DNA of 56,502 nucleotides from a virus, in IMG/VR virus record IMGVR_UViG_3300047476_001839, positions 1 to 56,502 of that record, one strand, 5' to 3'. Below are positions 32,012-38,908 of this stretch, piece by piece; within the stretch, counting starts at the first letter, position 1; every line of letters starts with the position of its first letter. The position numbers and the translations under genes were made by a program. The notes under the pieces were generated by a model. The model was given only the letters and a program-made list of their open reading frames with translations, made no database searches and was not told the DNA's origin.

Positions 32012-32048
32012 AAAAACTCTATCTTAACTCAATGATAGAGTTTTTTTA
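32012..32048 (+). terminator. terminator of tRNA cluster
   Basis: AACTCTATC / GATAGAGTT and T7. Confidence 0.85.
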
Positions 32049-32063
32049 TTGTATAAGTGAGTT

Positions 32064-32561
32064 ATGGAAGAAATCACTTTACAAAAATATGTAAACCTAA
32101 ATTATTCAACAAGAAAAATTGCTGAGTTAATGCAATCAAGCCAAACCAATGTAAGACATTATTTAAAGAAATACAACTTAAAAACAAATTTAAACCAGTT
32201 CAATCAATCAGAGTACTTATGTAAATGTGGTGAAGCAAATCCTGAAAAGTTTTATGGCCATTCAAAGAAGACTTGCTCAAAATGCCACAATTTAAGGACA
32301 ACAAAAGTAGGTAAAAACAATCGATTATTTGCTGTTGAGTATTTAGGTGGTAAATGTATCGAATGTGGTTACAACAAACATACTTGTGCTCTTGATATAC
32401 ACCATTTAGACCCATCAATTAAAGATAAAAATTTTAATCATATGAGAGGATGGTGTAAGGAACGAATTTTGAATGAAATTAAAAACTGTGTTTTACTTTG
32501 CAGAAATTGTCATGCAGAAGTTCATTCAGGTCATATTGTTTTAAAAGATGTGATACAATAA
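32064..32561 (+). CDS. HTH-HNH endonuclease next to tRNA cluster
   Basis: An N-terminal helix-turn-helix (STRKIAELMQSSQTNVRHYL, about 15-34) is followed by a zinc ribbon (CKCG...CSKC), then an HNH core: Cys98-x2-Cys101, Asp111-x-His113-His114, and CRNCHAEVH. Probably a freestanding mobile endonuclease. It sits between tRNA-Thr and tRNA-Arg, like the HNH gene after tRNA-Leu. Confidence 0.85.
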   Translation: MEEITLQKYVNLNYSTRKIAELMQSSQTNVRHYLKKYNLKTNLNQFNQSEYLCKCGEANPEKFYGHSKKTCSKCHNLRTTKVGKNNRLFAVEYLGGKCIECGYNKHTCALDIHHLDPSIKDKNFNHMRGWCKERILNEIKNCVLLCRNCHAEVHSGHIVLKDVIQ

Positions 32562-32566
32562 AGAAT

Positions 32567-32698
32567 ATGAACAACCTATACCTTTACATTTTTGCTGGTG
32601 TTGTTGTAATGATGTACGTTCCAGTTTTTTATGAGATTTATATGTTGAGAAAATTACTTCGCTCTATTGCAAAAAAGACTGAAAAACTTGTAGAGTAG
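32567..32698 (+). CDS. 43-aa membrane miniprotein, leaderless
   Basis: TACAAT (32554-32559) ends 7 nt before ATG. Hydrophobic residues 3-22 then a basic tail (LRKLLRSIAKKTEK). Confidence 0.6.
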   Translation: MNNLYLYIFAGVVVMMYVPVFYEIYMLRKLLRSIAKKTEKLVE

Positions 32699-32721
32699 TG
32701 GTATAATAGATATGTAAGTTT

Positions 32722-32795
32722 GCACCAGTAACTCAGTTGGATAGAGTAACAAGCTTCTACCTTGTATGTCGGGGGTTCGAGCCCCTCCTGGTGTA
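32722..32795 (+). tRNA. tRNA-Arg(UCU)
   Basis: GCACCAG/CTGGTGT acceptor, ACAAG-CTTCTAC-CTTGT anticodon arm, GGGGG/CCCCT-type T-arm. TATAAT lies just upstream. Confidence 0.93.
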
Positions 32796-32796
32796 T

Positions 32797-32828
32797 TAAA
32801 TCCCATCTTTTAAAAGATGGGATTTTTT
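32797..32828 (+). terminator. rho-independent terminator
   Basis: AAATCCCATCTTT / AAAGATGGGATTT with T6. Confidence 0.85.
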
Positions 32829-32891
32829 ATTAAGCATTTCTATATCTTAAAAAAATCTATAGATTTTTTTATAATCTATTTGTTGTTAATA
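32827..32891 (+). repeat. palindromic punctuation element, copy 11
   Basis: TTATTAAG ... GTTAATA, core AAAAAAATC-TATA-GATTTTTTT. Confidence 0.85.
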
Positions 32892-32902
32892 TTTTTTCTT
32901 TC

Positions 32903-32931
32903 TTGACATATAGCAGAAGATGTTGTAAGAT
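32903..32931 (+). promoter_or_regulatory. leaderless-type promoter
   Basis: TTGACA, 17 bp, TAAGAT, 5 nt to ATG. Confidence 0.75.
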
Positions 32932-32936
32932 AAGAC

Positions 32937-33209
32937 ATGACTCGAAAACTTGACTACACGGTGTCTGAAACCGTCTACATCCGCTCAAAGAACCGCATTC
33001 ATATTCCGAAGAAGTATGCATCTTATATTGGTCTTCATAAGGGATTTGTTGCTCATGTTACAAATCTTAACGGCTCTTACATTGTTACCGCTTGTCCTAC
33101 ACCTGAATCAAAGAAATATATGGTTGACAAAGATGGTGCAGTCCGTTTTAATGTAGACAAAAACTATTACAAGATTATGATTGCTGATAATGTGGTGGTT
33201 ATTGTATGA
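32937..33209 (+). CDS. AbrB-like small DNA-binding candidate, leaderless
   Basis: The segment IRSKNRIHIPKKYASYIGLHKG matches the swapped-hairpin AbrB pattern (K/R-x-IxIPK...LGLxxG); it is given here in two parts, IRSKNRIHIPKK and YIGLHKG. Such proteins are dimeric regulators. 90 aa. The match is by eye only. It overlaps the next gene by 4 bp. Confidence 0.45.
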   Translation: MTRKLDYTVSETVYIRSKNRIHIPKKYASYIGLHKGFVAHVTNLNGSYIVTACPTPESKKYMVDKDGAVRFNVDKNYYKIMIADNVVVIV

Positions 33210-33463
33210 GTATGTTTTTGAATGCTTTTGAGTTTACATCTGAAGATATTGTGACTATTTTAAGGGCGCACGATACAGACATTACAATTCAACAGTTAGC
33301 AGAAATACACGACATACTTGACCACGATTCAATTATTCGCTCTGCTCTTCAATACAATGACCCTGATATGCAATTAAAATCTGCTCTTTCACAAGCAGAA
33401 GATTTAATGATTATGGATGGTCTTTTTATTACAGAGCCAAAAAGATTCCACGTTGACGATTAA
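33206..33463 (+). CDS. hypothetical acidic 85-aa protein
   Basis: ATGA overlap with the AbrB-like gene. Helical, acidic, with QLAEIHDIL; not recognised. Confidence 0.55.
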   Translation: MSMFLNAFEFTSEDIVTILRAHDTDITIQQLAEIHDILDHDSIIRSALQYNDPDMQLKSALSQAEDLMIMDGLFITEPKRFHVDD

Positions 33464-33710
33464 CTTAAGAAAAACATTTGCCAGAGTTGTTTATTTTATC
33501 GAACAAACAAACAAAGGCAAGAGTAAAGAAACCATACTAAAAGAACTGGAATTATCTGAAGAAGAGTTCCAGTTTCTTTTAAATACTATGCTTTCTATTT
33601 CCAAGCTTAAGGACAATGAAGCAACAATCTCCTCCATTCAAATAAAAGAAGAAATATTCATTGGTGGAACTTACGTGACTATTAATAACAAAGACGTAAT
33701 ATCCTTATGA
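33417..33710 (+). CDS. hypothetical 85-97 aa protein, start uncertain
   Basis: The convincing part begins near TTG 33453 (LTINLRKTFARVVYF...). ATG 33417 lies deep in the previous gene. KETILKELELSEEEFQFLL looks like a winged-helix or HTH segment. Confidence 0.5.
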   Translation: MVFLLQSQKDSTLTINLRKTFARVVYFIEQTNKGKSKETILKELELSEEEFQFLLNTMLSISKLKDNEATISSIQIKEEIFIGGTYVTINNKDVISL

Positions 33711-33728
33711 CAAATGCGTTGAAGTTGG

Positions 33729-33734
33729 TATAAT
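33729..33734 (+). promoter_or_regulatory. -10 of small RNA
   Basis: TATAAT preceded by TTGG, with ATGACA at about the -35 distance. Confidence 0.55.
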
Positions 33735-33740
33735 AATGTT

Positions 33741-33824
33741 AACTTGTTTTTAACCCTCCTCCAATTAAAACAAGTACAACAAGGAGCAGTTAAGATTCCC
33801 CTTTCTTGACTGCTCTTTCTTTTT
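33741..33824 (+). ncRNA. small RNA with CCCUCCUCC loop
   Basis: ACTTGTTTT/AAAACAAGT (33742-33750 with 33767-33775) holds a 16-nt loop containing CCCTCCTCC, complementary to Shine-Dalgarno sequences. It ends in a terminator: GAGCAGTTAAG/CTTGACTGCTC then TTTCTTTTT. No reading frame. A likely antisense-to-RBS regulator. Confidence 0.6.
33784..33824 (+). terminator. terminator overlapping next promoter
   Basis: The right arm of this hairpin contains TTGACT, the -35 of the following gene. Confidence 0.7.
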
Positions 33825-33834
33825 CTGATATGAT
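33806..33834 (+). promoter_or_regulatory. leaderless-type promoter
   Basis: TTGACT, 17 bp, TATGAT, 6 nt to ATG 33841. Confidence 0.75.
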
Positions 33835-33840
33835 AGTGTC

Positions 33841-34272
33841 ATGTATATAGCAGTAGATGCCTTAGCGAATGTAGATGATTCAAAACTCTCTTACATGATT
33901 TTTCCATTTGATGAAGATTTGTTAGAAGCGATTGAAGAGAACTTAAAAGAAATCCGCATTGATGATGAACTTACTTTTCCTATTAAAGATGTATTACTTA
34001 GCCGAGGCGAGTTTCATTATGTTCGCAAAAAAGTGACAATGACAGAGATTTCGGAACATCGTTTTTGTATTGCCAGGAACACCGATTCTATCCCAAAGTT
34101 ACAAAACCCAAAACTCCACGTTACAAATGATTACTTTTATTTTTCAGGATTCGGTAAACAGGGTGCAAAGAAAGACAGCCCAGCAATCAAGTTTGTCTCT
34201 GAAAACTTTAATATTGTAACGATTGAAAAGTTGAGGAAATATGTCAAGAGTAAAAGAGATATGGTAAACTAA
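33841..34272 (+). CDS. hypothetical 143-aa protein, leaderless
   Basis: Alpha/beta protein with FYFSGFGKQGAKKDSPAIKF-type C-terminal part. First gene of a four-gene run. Not recognised. Confidence 0.6.
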   Translation: MYIAVDALANVDDSKLSYMIFPFDEDLLEAIEENLKEIRIDDELTFPIKDVLLSRGEFHYVRKKVTMTEISEHRFCIARNTDSIPKLQNPKLHVTNDYFYFSGFGKQGAKKDSPAIKFVSENFNIVTIEKLRKYVKSKRDMVN

Positions 34273-34276
34273 AACC

Positions 34277-34618
34277 ATGGAAGAAAAAGTTTGGATTTAT
34301 TTATCGAAAACTGGCACTGGCTTTCAATTAGCCGGTGCAGATATCATTTCAGGTTTCGATGCTTTTGTTAATGCTGATGGCTCTTATTTAATCGAGCATT
34401 CCTATTCTGATATTAAAGGCGATGAGCATTTCTTTATTTATGAATGGGACAAATCACAAAAGAAGCGCAGAACTATTTACGAAGGATATCAAAGACAAAT
34501 TGTATTGATTGGGTTTGTTAAAAATGTTGATATTCCAGAAAGCACCAAAGAAGCAATTTTAAAAAACTATTTATTTGATGAAGAAGAATTAGAATTAGAA
34601 AAAAATGCAAACTCCTGA
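34277..34618 (+). CDS. paralogue A of a tandem pair, leaderless
   Basis: TAAACT ends 6 nt before ATG. It shares WIY-x-SKT, a central FVDG/NADG turn, FFIYEW / FFVYEW and a C-terminal VKNVDIP / AKNVELP with the next gene, so the two are tandem duplicates. Function unknown. Confidence 0.6.
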   Translation: MEEKVWIYLSKTGTGFQLAGADIISGFDAFVNADGSYLIEHSYSDIKGDEHFFIYEWDKSQKKRRTIYEGYQRQIVLIGFVKNVDIPESTKEAILKNYLFDEEELELEKNANS

Positions 34619-34638
34619 ATACTAGGATAAAATACACT

Positions 34639-34953
34639 ATGCAAAAACCAAAGTATTGGATTTATAATTCAAAAACAAATTCAGGTAGAGAAGTTTTTTA
34701 TAACACAGATTTCTTCAAGCCTATGGATACGGAGATTTTTGTTGATGGTATTTTTCCTTCTATTGATGGAGAGACATATTTCATTAAACGTGAACGTGGC
34801 TTGGATGGTGATTGGGTGTTTTTTGTTTATGAATGGAAATTAAACCAAGAAAAACGAAACTCCCTTTTGCAACCAAAAAAAATCTTGATGGATTTCGCTA
34901 AAAATGTTGAACTACCATCTAAAATAAAAAATGGAATCCTGTCGGGGAGTTAG
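34639..34953 (+). CDS. paralogue B of a tandem pair, leaderless
   Basis: TAAAAT ends 5 nt before ATG. Shares the WIYNSKT, FVYEW and KNVELP elements with the preceding gene. Confidence 0.6.
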   Translation: MQKPKYWIYNSKTNSGREVFYNTDFFKPMDTEIFVDGIFPSIDGETYFIKRERGLDGDWVFFVYEWKLNQEKRNSLLQPKKILMDFAKNVELPSKIKNGILSGS

Positions 34954-34956
34954 AAA

Positions 34957-35466
34957 ATGCAAACTCGTGAGCAAAAACTTAAACTTTTAAATAAGACAAT
35001 CGAAACACTTTGGCATGGTGTTTCTGATACTAAAGAAGGCGATTATCCAAAAATAATCAATCTCTACAAAGAAGTGCTAAAGCTAAAACCAAATGACAGA
35101 GATGCATGGGAAAATATGGTTTGGCTTATGTGGAGTATGGCGATTAACAAGAAAGATACAGTATGGCTTTTTGAGGCTGAAAAGTTTGCAAAAATGTACT
35201 TATCTATCAATCCTAATGGTTATAGAGCATACGAATATTTAGGTCAGTTTTATCGCATTATGATGGTTGATGAAAAACTTGCCATCCGATATTACGAGAG
35301 TGCATTAAGATGGAAAGATGCGCCTGAAACCACATTCCATTCTCTCACATCTTTGTATATTAAAAACGGAGATAAAATAAGAGCCATTGGTAACTGTCGA
35401 TTTAATTTACGACGATTCCCCAATGACCCTTATGCAAAATCTAAATTAAAAGAACTTACAAAATAA
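34957..35466 (+). CDS. TPR-like helical repeat protein
   Basis: Successive helix pairs of TPR type: IINLYKEVLKLKPNDRDAWE, YLSINPNGYRAYEYLGQFY, and AIRYYESALRWK...SLYIKNGD with proline at repeat ends. About three repeats. TPRs mediate protein binding, so a role on host machinery is plausible. It starts 3 bp after the previous gene. Confidence 0.65.
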   Translation: MQTREQKLKLLNKTIETLWHGVSDTKEGDYPKIINLYKEVLKLKPNDRDAWENMVWLMWSMAINKKDTVWLFEAEKFAKMYLSINPNGYRAYEYLGQFYRIMMVDEKLAIRYYESALRWKDAPETTFHSLTSLYIKNGDKIRAIGNCRFNLRRFPNDPYAKSKLKELTK

Positions 35467-35471
35467 ATATT

Positions 35472-35509
35472 ATCTCACTGGTCTTTTCCGGTGAGATTTT
35501 TTTCTTTTG
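35472..35509 (+). terminator. rho-independent terminator
   Basis: ATCTCACTGG / CCGGTGAGAT and T7CTTTT; it overlaps the 3' end of an opposite-strand miniprotein. Confidence 0.85.
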
Positions 35510-35573
35510 AGAGTAGATATAACAAAGTAACAGCGAAACCAATAAAAGTAAATAAAATACCCATTATTTGCAT
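35475..35573 (-). CDS. 32-aa antisense membrane miniprotein
   Basis: On the minus strand a perfect GGAGG lies 5 nt before ATG 35573; the product is one hydrophobic helix (residues 5-22) plus a charged tail. It lies directly after the left arm of palindrome copy 12 read on this strand, so the palindrome may fire both ways. Confidence 0.5.
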   Translation of the reverse strand: MQIMGILFTFIGFAVTLLYLLSKEKNLTGKDQ

Positions 35574-35589
35574 ATGTTCCTCCAAAAAT

Positions 35590-35649
35590 ATTAACAAGAA
35601 ATATATTGTAAAAAATCAGAGATTTTTTAAGATTTATTTTCACTTAATA
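35590..35649 (+). repeat. palindromic punctuation element, copy 12
   Basis: ATTAAC ... CTTAATA, core AAAAAATC-AGA-GATTTTTT; flanked on both sides by gene starts. Confidence 0.8.
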
Positions 35650-35668
35650 GAATTTGATATAATGAGAT

Positions 35669-35938
35669 ATGACTGAATTCGAAAACGCAATCTATCGTAA
35701 CTTAACTTTCACATCCAACAAAATATTAAGACCACGAGCTACAGGAATGCGAGGTTTTAGAGTTGGATATCCTGATGGCACTAGAGGAATACTTTGGCTA
35801 TCAGGAAAGAAATACTACATAAGAGTTGAGATGCTAGGCACAATCTTTAATGTGAATGTACCTAAGCATCTCGGCAAAGAACTGTTGGAAGAATTTTTCC
35901 TTAAATATGGAACGGAAAAAGTTTATGAAGATATTTGA
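35669..35938 (+). CDS. hypothetical basic 89-aa protein, leaderless
   Basis: TGATATAAT ends 5 nt before ATG. Basic, beta-rich (GMRGFRVGYPDGTRGILWL). It overlaps the converging gene by 16 bp. Confidence 0.6.
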   Translation: MTEFENAIYRNLTFTSNKILRPRATGMRGFRVGYPDGTRGILWLSGKKYYIRVEMLGTIFNVNVPKHLGKELLEEFFLKYGTEKVYEDI

Positions 35939-36159
35939 ATCTTCTTCTTCCTTTCTGGTTTCTGACAAATGGAAATCAAAACCTCTCCACTTACAGGCAA
36001 TTCCGCTTCCAAATCAACAGTAACAGTCTTCTTGCAAATTTTACATTTGGAAGTAAACTTAACTTGACTATCTACAGTAAAGTTTTCTAAAGAATGGTTT
36101 TTATCATGTGCAGATAATTTAACCTGTGCCATCAACGGTAGTGCTTCAAAGATTCCCAT
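35923..36159 (-). CDS. 78-aa protein with CxxC, leaderless
   Basis: Start moved to 36159: TTGTCA, 17 bp, TATACT, 6 nt, ATG. CKICKK plus a later Cys suggests metal binding in a small beta protein. Not recognised. Confidence 0.6.
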   Translation of the reverse strand: MGIFEALPLMAQVKLSAHDKNHSLENFTVDSQVKFTSKCKICKKTVTVDLEAELPVSGEVLISICQKPERKKKIQISS

Positions 36160-36165
36160 ACCACT

Positions 36166-36194
36166 AGTATATCGTTTTAAAATATATTTGACAA
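36166..36194 (-). promoter_or_regulatory. leaderless-type promoter, minus strand
   Basis: TTGTCA, 17 bp, TATACT, 6 nt to ATG 36159. Confidence 0.75.
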
Positions 36195-36235
36195 CTATTG
36201 ACATATACGATATTATTCTCTTGTAAGGGAATGAA

Positions 36236-36502
36236 ATGAAAAAAGTCATCTGGGTTGCAAACGAATCAGAACATTGGAGTCATAGTCACCATTACGAACC
36301 ACTCATTGAAGATTTGACTGGTTTTAATTTGACTGAAAACTTGTGTTCCGAAACTGTTAAATACATGGCAAAGCGTCTTACTGATACACCTTACCAAAGA
36401 CGATTTCGCTCCAAGTATTCTATCTTTGAAAATGAATACAAAGCCCTAGTGGAAAAGTTTAAAACACAAGCAGATAACAATGGAAAGATTGAGGTGAAGT
36501 GA
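36236..36502 (+). CDS. hypothetical protein, paralogue of the gene at 41563
   Basis: It shares YEPLIEDLTG / YDRFVEDVTG, ETVKYMAKRL / ETVKQMADDL and a final EFKxLVxxFxxxAD helix with 41563-41910. RBS GTAAGGGAA. Unknown function. Confidence 0.6.
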   Translation: MKKVIWVANESEHWSHSHHYEPLIEDLTGFNLTENLCSETVKYMAKRLTDTPYQRRFRSKYSIFENEYKALVEKFKTQADNNGKIEVK

Positions 36503-36506
36503 AGTG

Positions 36507-36686
36507 ATGAGAGAACAAATGTCTCCTACACGTAAGGAAAAAATGAGACCCGGAAGTTTAACAATTAAAAAACAAAATGATAATTTTTACAAGCAATATG
36601 AAAAAAGTTGTTATTTATTCAACCAAATGATTGAAACAGAACGCAAGAATAGAAAGGGTCAAGATGAAGAAGTACAAGCGATATAA
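36507..36686 (+). CDS. hypothetical basic 59-aa protein
   Basis: Lys/Arg-rich helical protein starting 4 bp after the previous stop. Might bind nucleic acid; no family is recognised. Confidence 0.5.
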   Translation: MREQMSPTRKEKMRPGSLTIKKQNDNFYKQYEKSCYLFNQMIETERKNRKGQDEEVQAI

Positions 36687-36813
36687 TGAAGAGTTGAACA
36701 TCGCATCTGGCACTGAAATGATGAAAGCAAGCCAGATGAGAACTGTTGTATATCAGGACAAAACCAAGTACAATAGGAAAGTTAAACACAAGAAAGGCTC
36801 AGACAATGAGTGA
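36664..36813 (+). CDS. hypothetical basic 49-aa protein
   Basis: ATG 36664 behind AAAGGGTC; overlaps the genes on both sides. Very basic. Confidence 0.45.
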   Translation: MKKYKRYNEELNIASGTEMMKASQMRTVVYQDKTKYNRKVKHKKGSDNE

Positions 36814-37084
36814 TTTTAACCTTGAAGTTGATACAGAAAAGTTTAATGTAGTTAGACGCAAACTTTCTTTTGACTGTAATCAAGATTTATCTAACGAAGA
36901 AGTAATTAATATCCTAATCGATAATGCTTACAAAAACTCTAAACCAAAACAAAGAGTTAGAGTAAGCAGAGATATCATTGTTCAAGAAGCAGAAAATGGT
37001 CTCTCCGTAAGACAAATCGCAGAAAAATATGATGTTTCTTGGTCTACTATATTCCGTGCTAAAAAATTAGGCAAGCAATCTTAA
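36806..37084 (+). CDS. helix-turn-helix regulator candidate
   Basis: I start at ATG 36806. The C-terminal part has a clear HTH (GLSVRQIAEKYDVSWSTIF, then RAKK), as in resolvase-like or Hin-type HTH domains, after an N-terminal ribbon-helix-like segment. A DNA-binding protein; a candidate to read the conserved promoter or palindrome motifs. Confidence 0.6.
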   Translation: MSDFNLEVDTEKFNVVRRKLSFDCNQDLSNEEVINILIDNAYKNSKPKQRVRVSRDIIVQEAENGLSVRQIAEKYDVSWSTIFRAKKLGKQS

Positions 37085-37087
37085 AAA

Positions 37088-37115
37088 CAAAAACCCTCTT
37101 CATTGAGGGTTTTTT
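37088..37115 (+). terminator. rho-independent terminator
   Basis: AACCCTC-TTCATT-GAGGGTT, T6. Confidence 0.85.
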
Positions 37116-37179
37116 ATTAACTACGAATAAAACTTAAAAAAATCTATAGATTTTTTTAGAATATAGTTTTGGTTAATAA
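37114..37179 (+). repeat. palindromic punctuation element, copy 13
   Basis: TTATTAAC ... GTTAATAA, core AAAAAAATC-TATA-GATTTTTTT. Confidence 0.85.
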
Positions 37180-37190
37180 ATAAATTTAAT

Positions 37191-37219
37191 TTGACATATA
37201 TCATTAACTACCATATACT
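37191..37219 (+). promoter_or_regulatory. promoter
   Basis: TTGACA, 17 bp, TATACT with TGACATATATCA across the -35. Confidence 0.8.
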
Positions 37220-37240
37220 GTTGTTGTAAGGAGTTAGGAA

Positions 37241-37552
37241 ATGGTAATCGATTTAGACGAGAGAACAGTGGACAATGCTCTTTTTACCCTTAAAGAGCGA
37301 ACGAATTTCATGATTTGTGTCCAAGTAATAACCTTAATAGCAGTTTTGACTATAGTGGGTTTTCATTCAAGAGTAACCTTCTATAATGGTTTAAGAATGG
37401 CTATCGATATGCCCTTATTACCATGCATCACCACCGCTATACTAACAGGCATTGGGGTATTCTGCCAAGTACACCGCTCAATTCTTAACTATATGAGATT
37501 CAGACTGATTTGCTCTTATCTCAAAGATGGTTCGATTACACTGGAGATTTAG
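37241..37552 (+). CDS. two-pass membrane protein
   Basis: Hydrophobic segments at about residues 23-42 and 55-75, soluble ends. RBS AAGGAG. Function unknown. Confidence 0.65.
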   Translation: MVIDLDERTVDNALFTLKERTNFMICVQVITLIAVLTIVGFHSRVTFYNGLRMAIDMPLLPCITTAILTGIGVFCQVHRSILNYMRFRLICSYLKDGSITLEI

Positions 37553-37555
37553 TTT

Positions 37556-38005
37556 ATGTCAACACACGCACGAATTGGCTTGATGCTTCATGATGGGACA
37601 ATCAAGCACTCTTATGTTCATTTCGATGGTTACCCTGAAGGTGTAGGTGAAACACTGGTAATGCATTATAATGATATTGAGAAAATTGAAGAGCTGTTAA
37701 GTTTTGGTGATATGTCTACACTTCAACCAAACATTCATCCTCAAGGTACACATACTTTTGAAAAAAGAGAAGATGGTGTTTGCTTATTCTATAACAGAGA
37801 CCGTGGCGAAACCAATGTCGATGCAGTAGTTTCTTCTATGGATGAATTACACAGCATATACTATAACAGTGTAGATTATTATTACCTGTATAGTGGTGGT
37901 AATTGGTTTGTTAAGAATGTCATCGAAAATGAAGGATGGGACAGAGTAGAGAAGTTTCTGCCTGCATATACCTTGACAGAAGAAGATTACGCCTGTACTA
38001 TATAG
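37556..38005 (+). CDS. conserved phage protein (ARIGLMLHDG family)
   Basis: N-terminal THARIGLMLHDG ... YVHFDGYPEGVGETL ... LSFGDMSTL matches a widespread uncharacterised phage family in which an HxDGYP segment is invariant. 149 aa. No activity is established. Confidence 0.65.
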   Translation: MSTHARIGLMLHDGTIKHSYVHFDGYPEGVGETLVMHYNDIEKIEELLSFGDMSTLQPNIHPQGTHTFEKREDGVCLFYNRDRGETNVDAVVSSMDELHSIYYNSVDYYYLYSGGNWFVKNVIENEGWDRVEKFLPAYTLTEEDYACTI

Positions 38006-38027
38006 ACGTTCATACTGTTTCCTTATC

Positions 38028-38057
38028 ATCCCTCTAATGAAAATTAGGGGGATTTTT
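38028..38057 (+). terminator. rho-independent terminator
   Basis: ATCCCTCTAAT / AATTAGGGGGAT with T5. Confidence 0.75.
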
Positions 38058-38121
38058 ATTAAGAACGAATAAATCTTAAAAAAATCTATAGATTTTTTTA
38101 GAATATAGTTTTAGTTAATAA
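38056..38121 (+). repeat. palindromic punctuation element, copy 14
   Basis: TTATTAAG ... GTTAATAA, core AAAAAAATC-TATA-GATTTTTTT. Confidence 0.85.
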
Positions 38122-38131
38122 AAAATAGTTC

Positions 38132-38160
38132 TTGACATATGTCATTATATGGCTTATACT
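38132..38160 (+). promoter_or_regulatory. leaderless promoter with perfect TGACATATGTCA
   Basis: TTGACA, 17 bp, TATACT, 6 nt to ATG 38167; the 12-mer palindrome covers the -35. Confidence 0.9.
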
Positions 38161-38166
38161 TACTCT

Positions 38167-38442
38167 ATGAACGAATACCAAGGCTACAAAAACAAAGCCA
38201 CAATGTTAGTAAGTAAGAATTTTGTTCCACGTATTGAACGAATGTTAAATCAACGTGTTAGTGGACAGCCTCTTCCTGAAGGTGCAATTCGACGACATCT
38301 TTTGCTTGCATCATATGAACTTGATAAACTCCCTGTAATTTTTCAAGAACTGTTGCTGGCTACTTGGGCGGAAATTGATTGGGATACATTGTTCGCAGAA
38401 GCAAGAAAAAATAATGAAGAAAAGGCTTGCACTGCTGAGTAA
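38167..38442 (+). CDS. NGWKN-family small protein 1, leaderless
   Basis: The open frame reaches 38149, but those codons are the -10 box; the real start is ATG 38167. EYQGYKNKAT near the start and AEIDWDTLFAEAR at the end match the phage family with an NGWxNxxTW opening and a VDWxxL ending (DUF7249-like), also seen at 49609. Function unknown. Confidence 0.65.
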   Translation: MNEYQGYKNKATMLVSKNFVPRIERMLNQRVSGQPLPEGAIRRHLLLASYELDKLPVIFQELLLATWAEIDWDTLFAEARKNNEEKACTAE

Positions 38443-38455
38443 TATGGCGTAATAT
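38427..38455 (+). promoter_or_regulatory. promoter of ~340-nt RNA
   Basis: TTGCAC, 17 bp, TAATAT, lying in the end of the upstream gene. Confidence 0.7.
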
Positions 38456-38461
38456 ATTGAT

Positions 38462-38803
38462 GTGAGGTTGGAGTCGAGAACCAGCCTCATACAGTGAGAG
38501 TCCTAAACGGCTAGAATCTATTGCGAGATTCAAATAAGGGTAGCAACCTTGGAGTAGTTAAATCTACAATCTCTTACTGATTCCTTGGCAGGGACTGACG
38601 CAAACAGTTATGTCAAGGCAAATGATTTGTGGTTAGATACTATGCTCTCATTTGAGACACGGGTATCATCGAAGGCAGAGACCATCGAAAGAACTGCTAA
38701 TTTCATCTAGTGAAAACTAGGTGTGGATTGAAATCGTACTGGTTGAACTCCAGCTAACCACGAGTCCATTAAAAACCCCCTAAGACTTTTCTTGGGGGTT
38801 TTT
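38462..38803 (+). ncRNA. large structured RNA, class unknown
   Basis: A ~340-nt stretch with no frame, its own promoter and its own terminator (38771-38803). Stems seen: TGAGG-TTGG/CCAG-CCTCA (38463-38487), AATCT/AGATT, GTAG/CTAC, CCTTGGCA/TGTCAAGG (38583-38590 with 38611-38618), a long-range GTGGTTAG/CTAACCAC (38629-38636 with 38754-38761), GATAC/GTATC and CTAG/CTAG inside it. It lacks tmRNA, RNase P and group I signatures. Confidence 0.7.
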
Positions 38804-38805
38804 TT
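38771..38805 (+). terminator. rho-independent terminator
   Basis: AACCCCCTAAGA...TCTTGGGGGTT and T7. Confidence 0.9.
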
Positions 38806-38869
38806 ATTAACAACGAATAAATCATAAAAAATTCTATAGAATTTTTTAGAATATATTTTTCGTTAATAA
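38804..38869 (+). repeat. palindromic punctuation element, copy 15
   Basis: TTATTAAC ... GTTAATAA, core AAAAAATTC-TATA-GAATTTTTT. Confidence 0.9.
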
Positions 38870-38879
38870 ATAAATTTAT

Positions 38880-38908
38880 TTGACATATATCAGAATATGC
38901 CCTATACT
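38880..38908 (+). promoter_or_regulatory. leaderless-type promoter
   Basis: TTGACA, 17 bp, TATACT, 6 nt to ATG 38915. Confidence 0.85.

Noticed and set aside
35491-35676. 61-codon plus-strand frame
   Set aside because: It begins in the T run of a terminator and crosses a palindrome.
36806-37084. Naming the HTH protein as the regulator of TGACATATGTCA
   Set aside because: The HTH is clear, but nothing in sequence links it to that site; kept only as a candidate.
38149-38166. MAYTYS-type N-terminal extension (also at 38897, 46112, 46765, 47912, 48266, 49591)
   Set aside because: These codons are the -10 region of promoters placed 6 nt before the true ATG.
38462-38803. Group I intron identity for the large RNA (GCAGAGAC resembles an R element)
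   Set aside because: There is no matching S element, no G-ended 3' boundary and no interrupted host gene.
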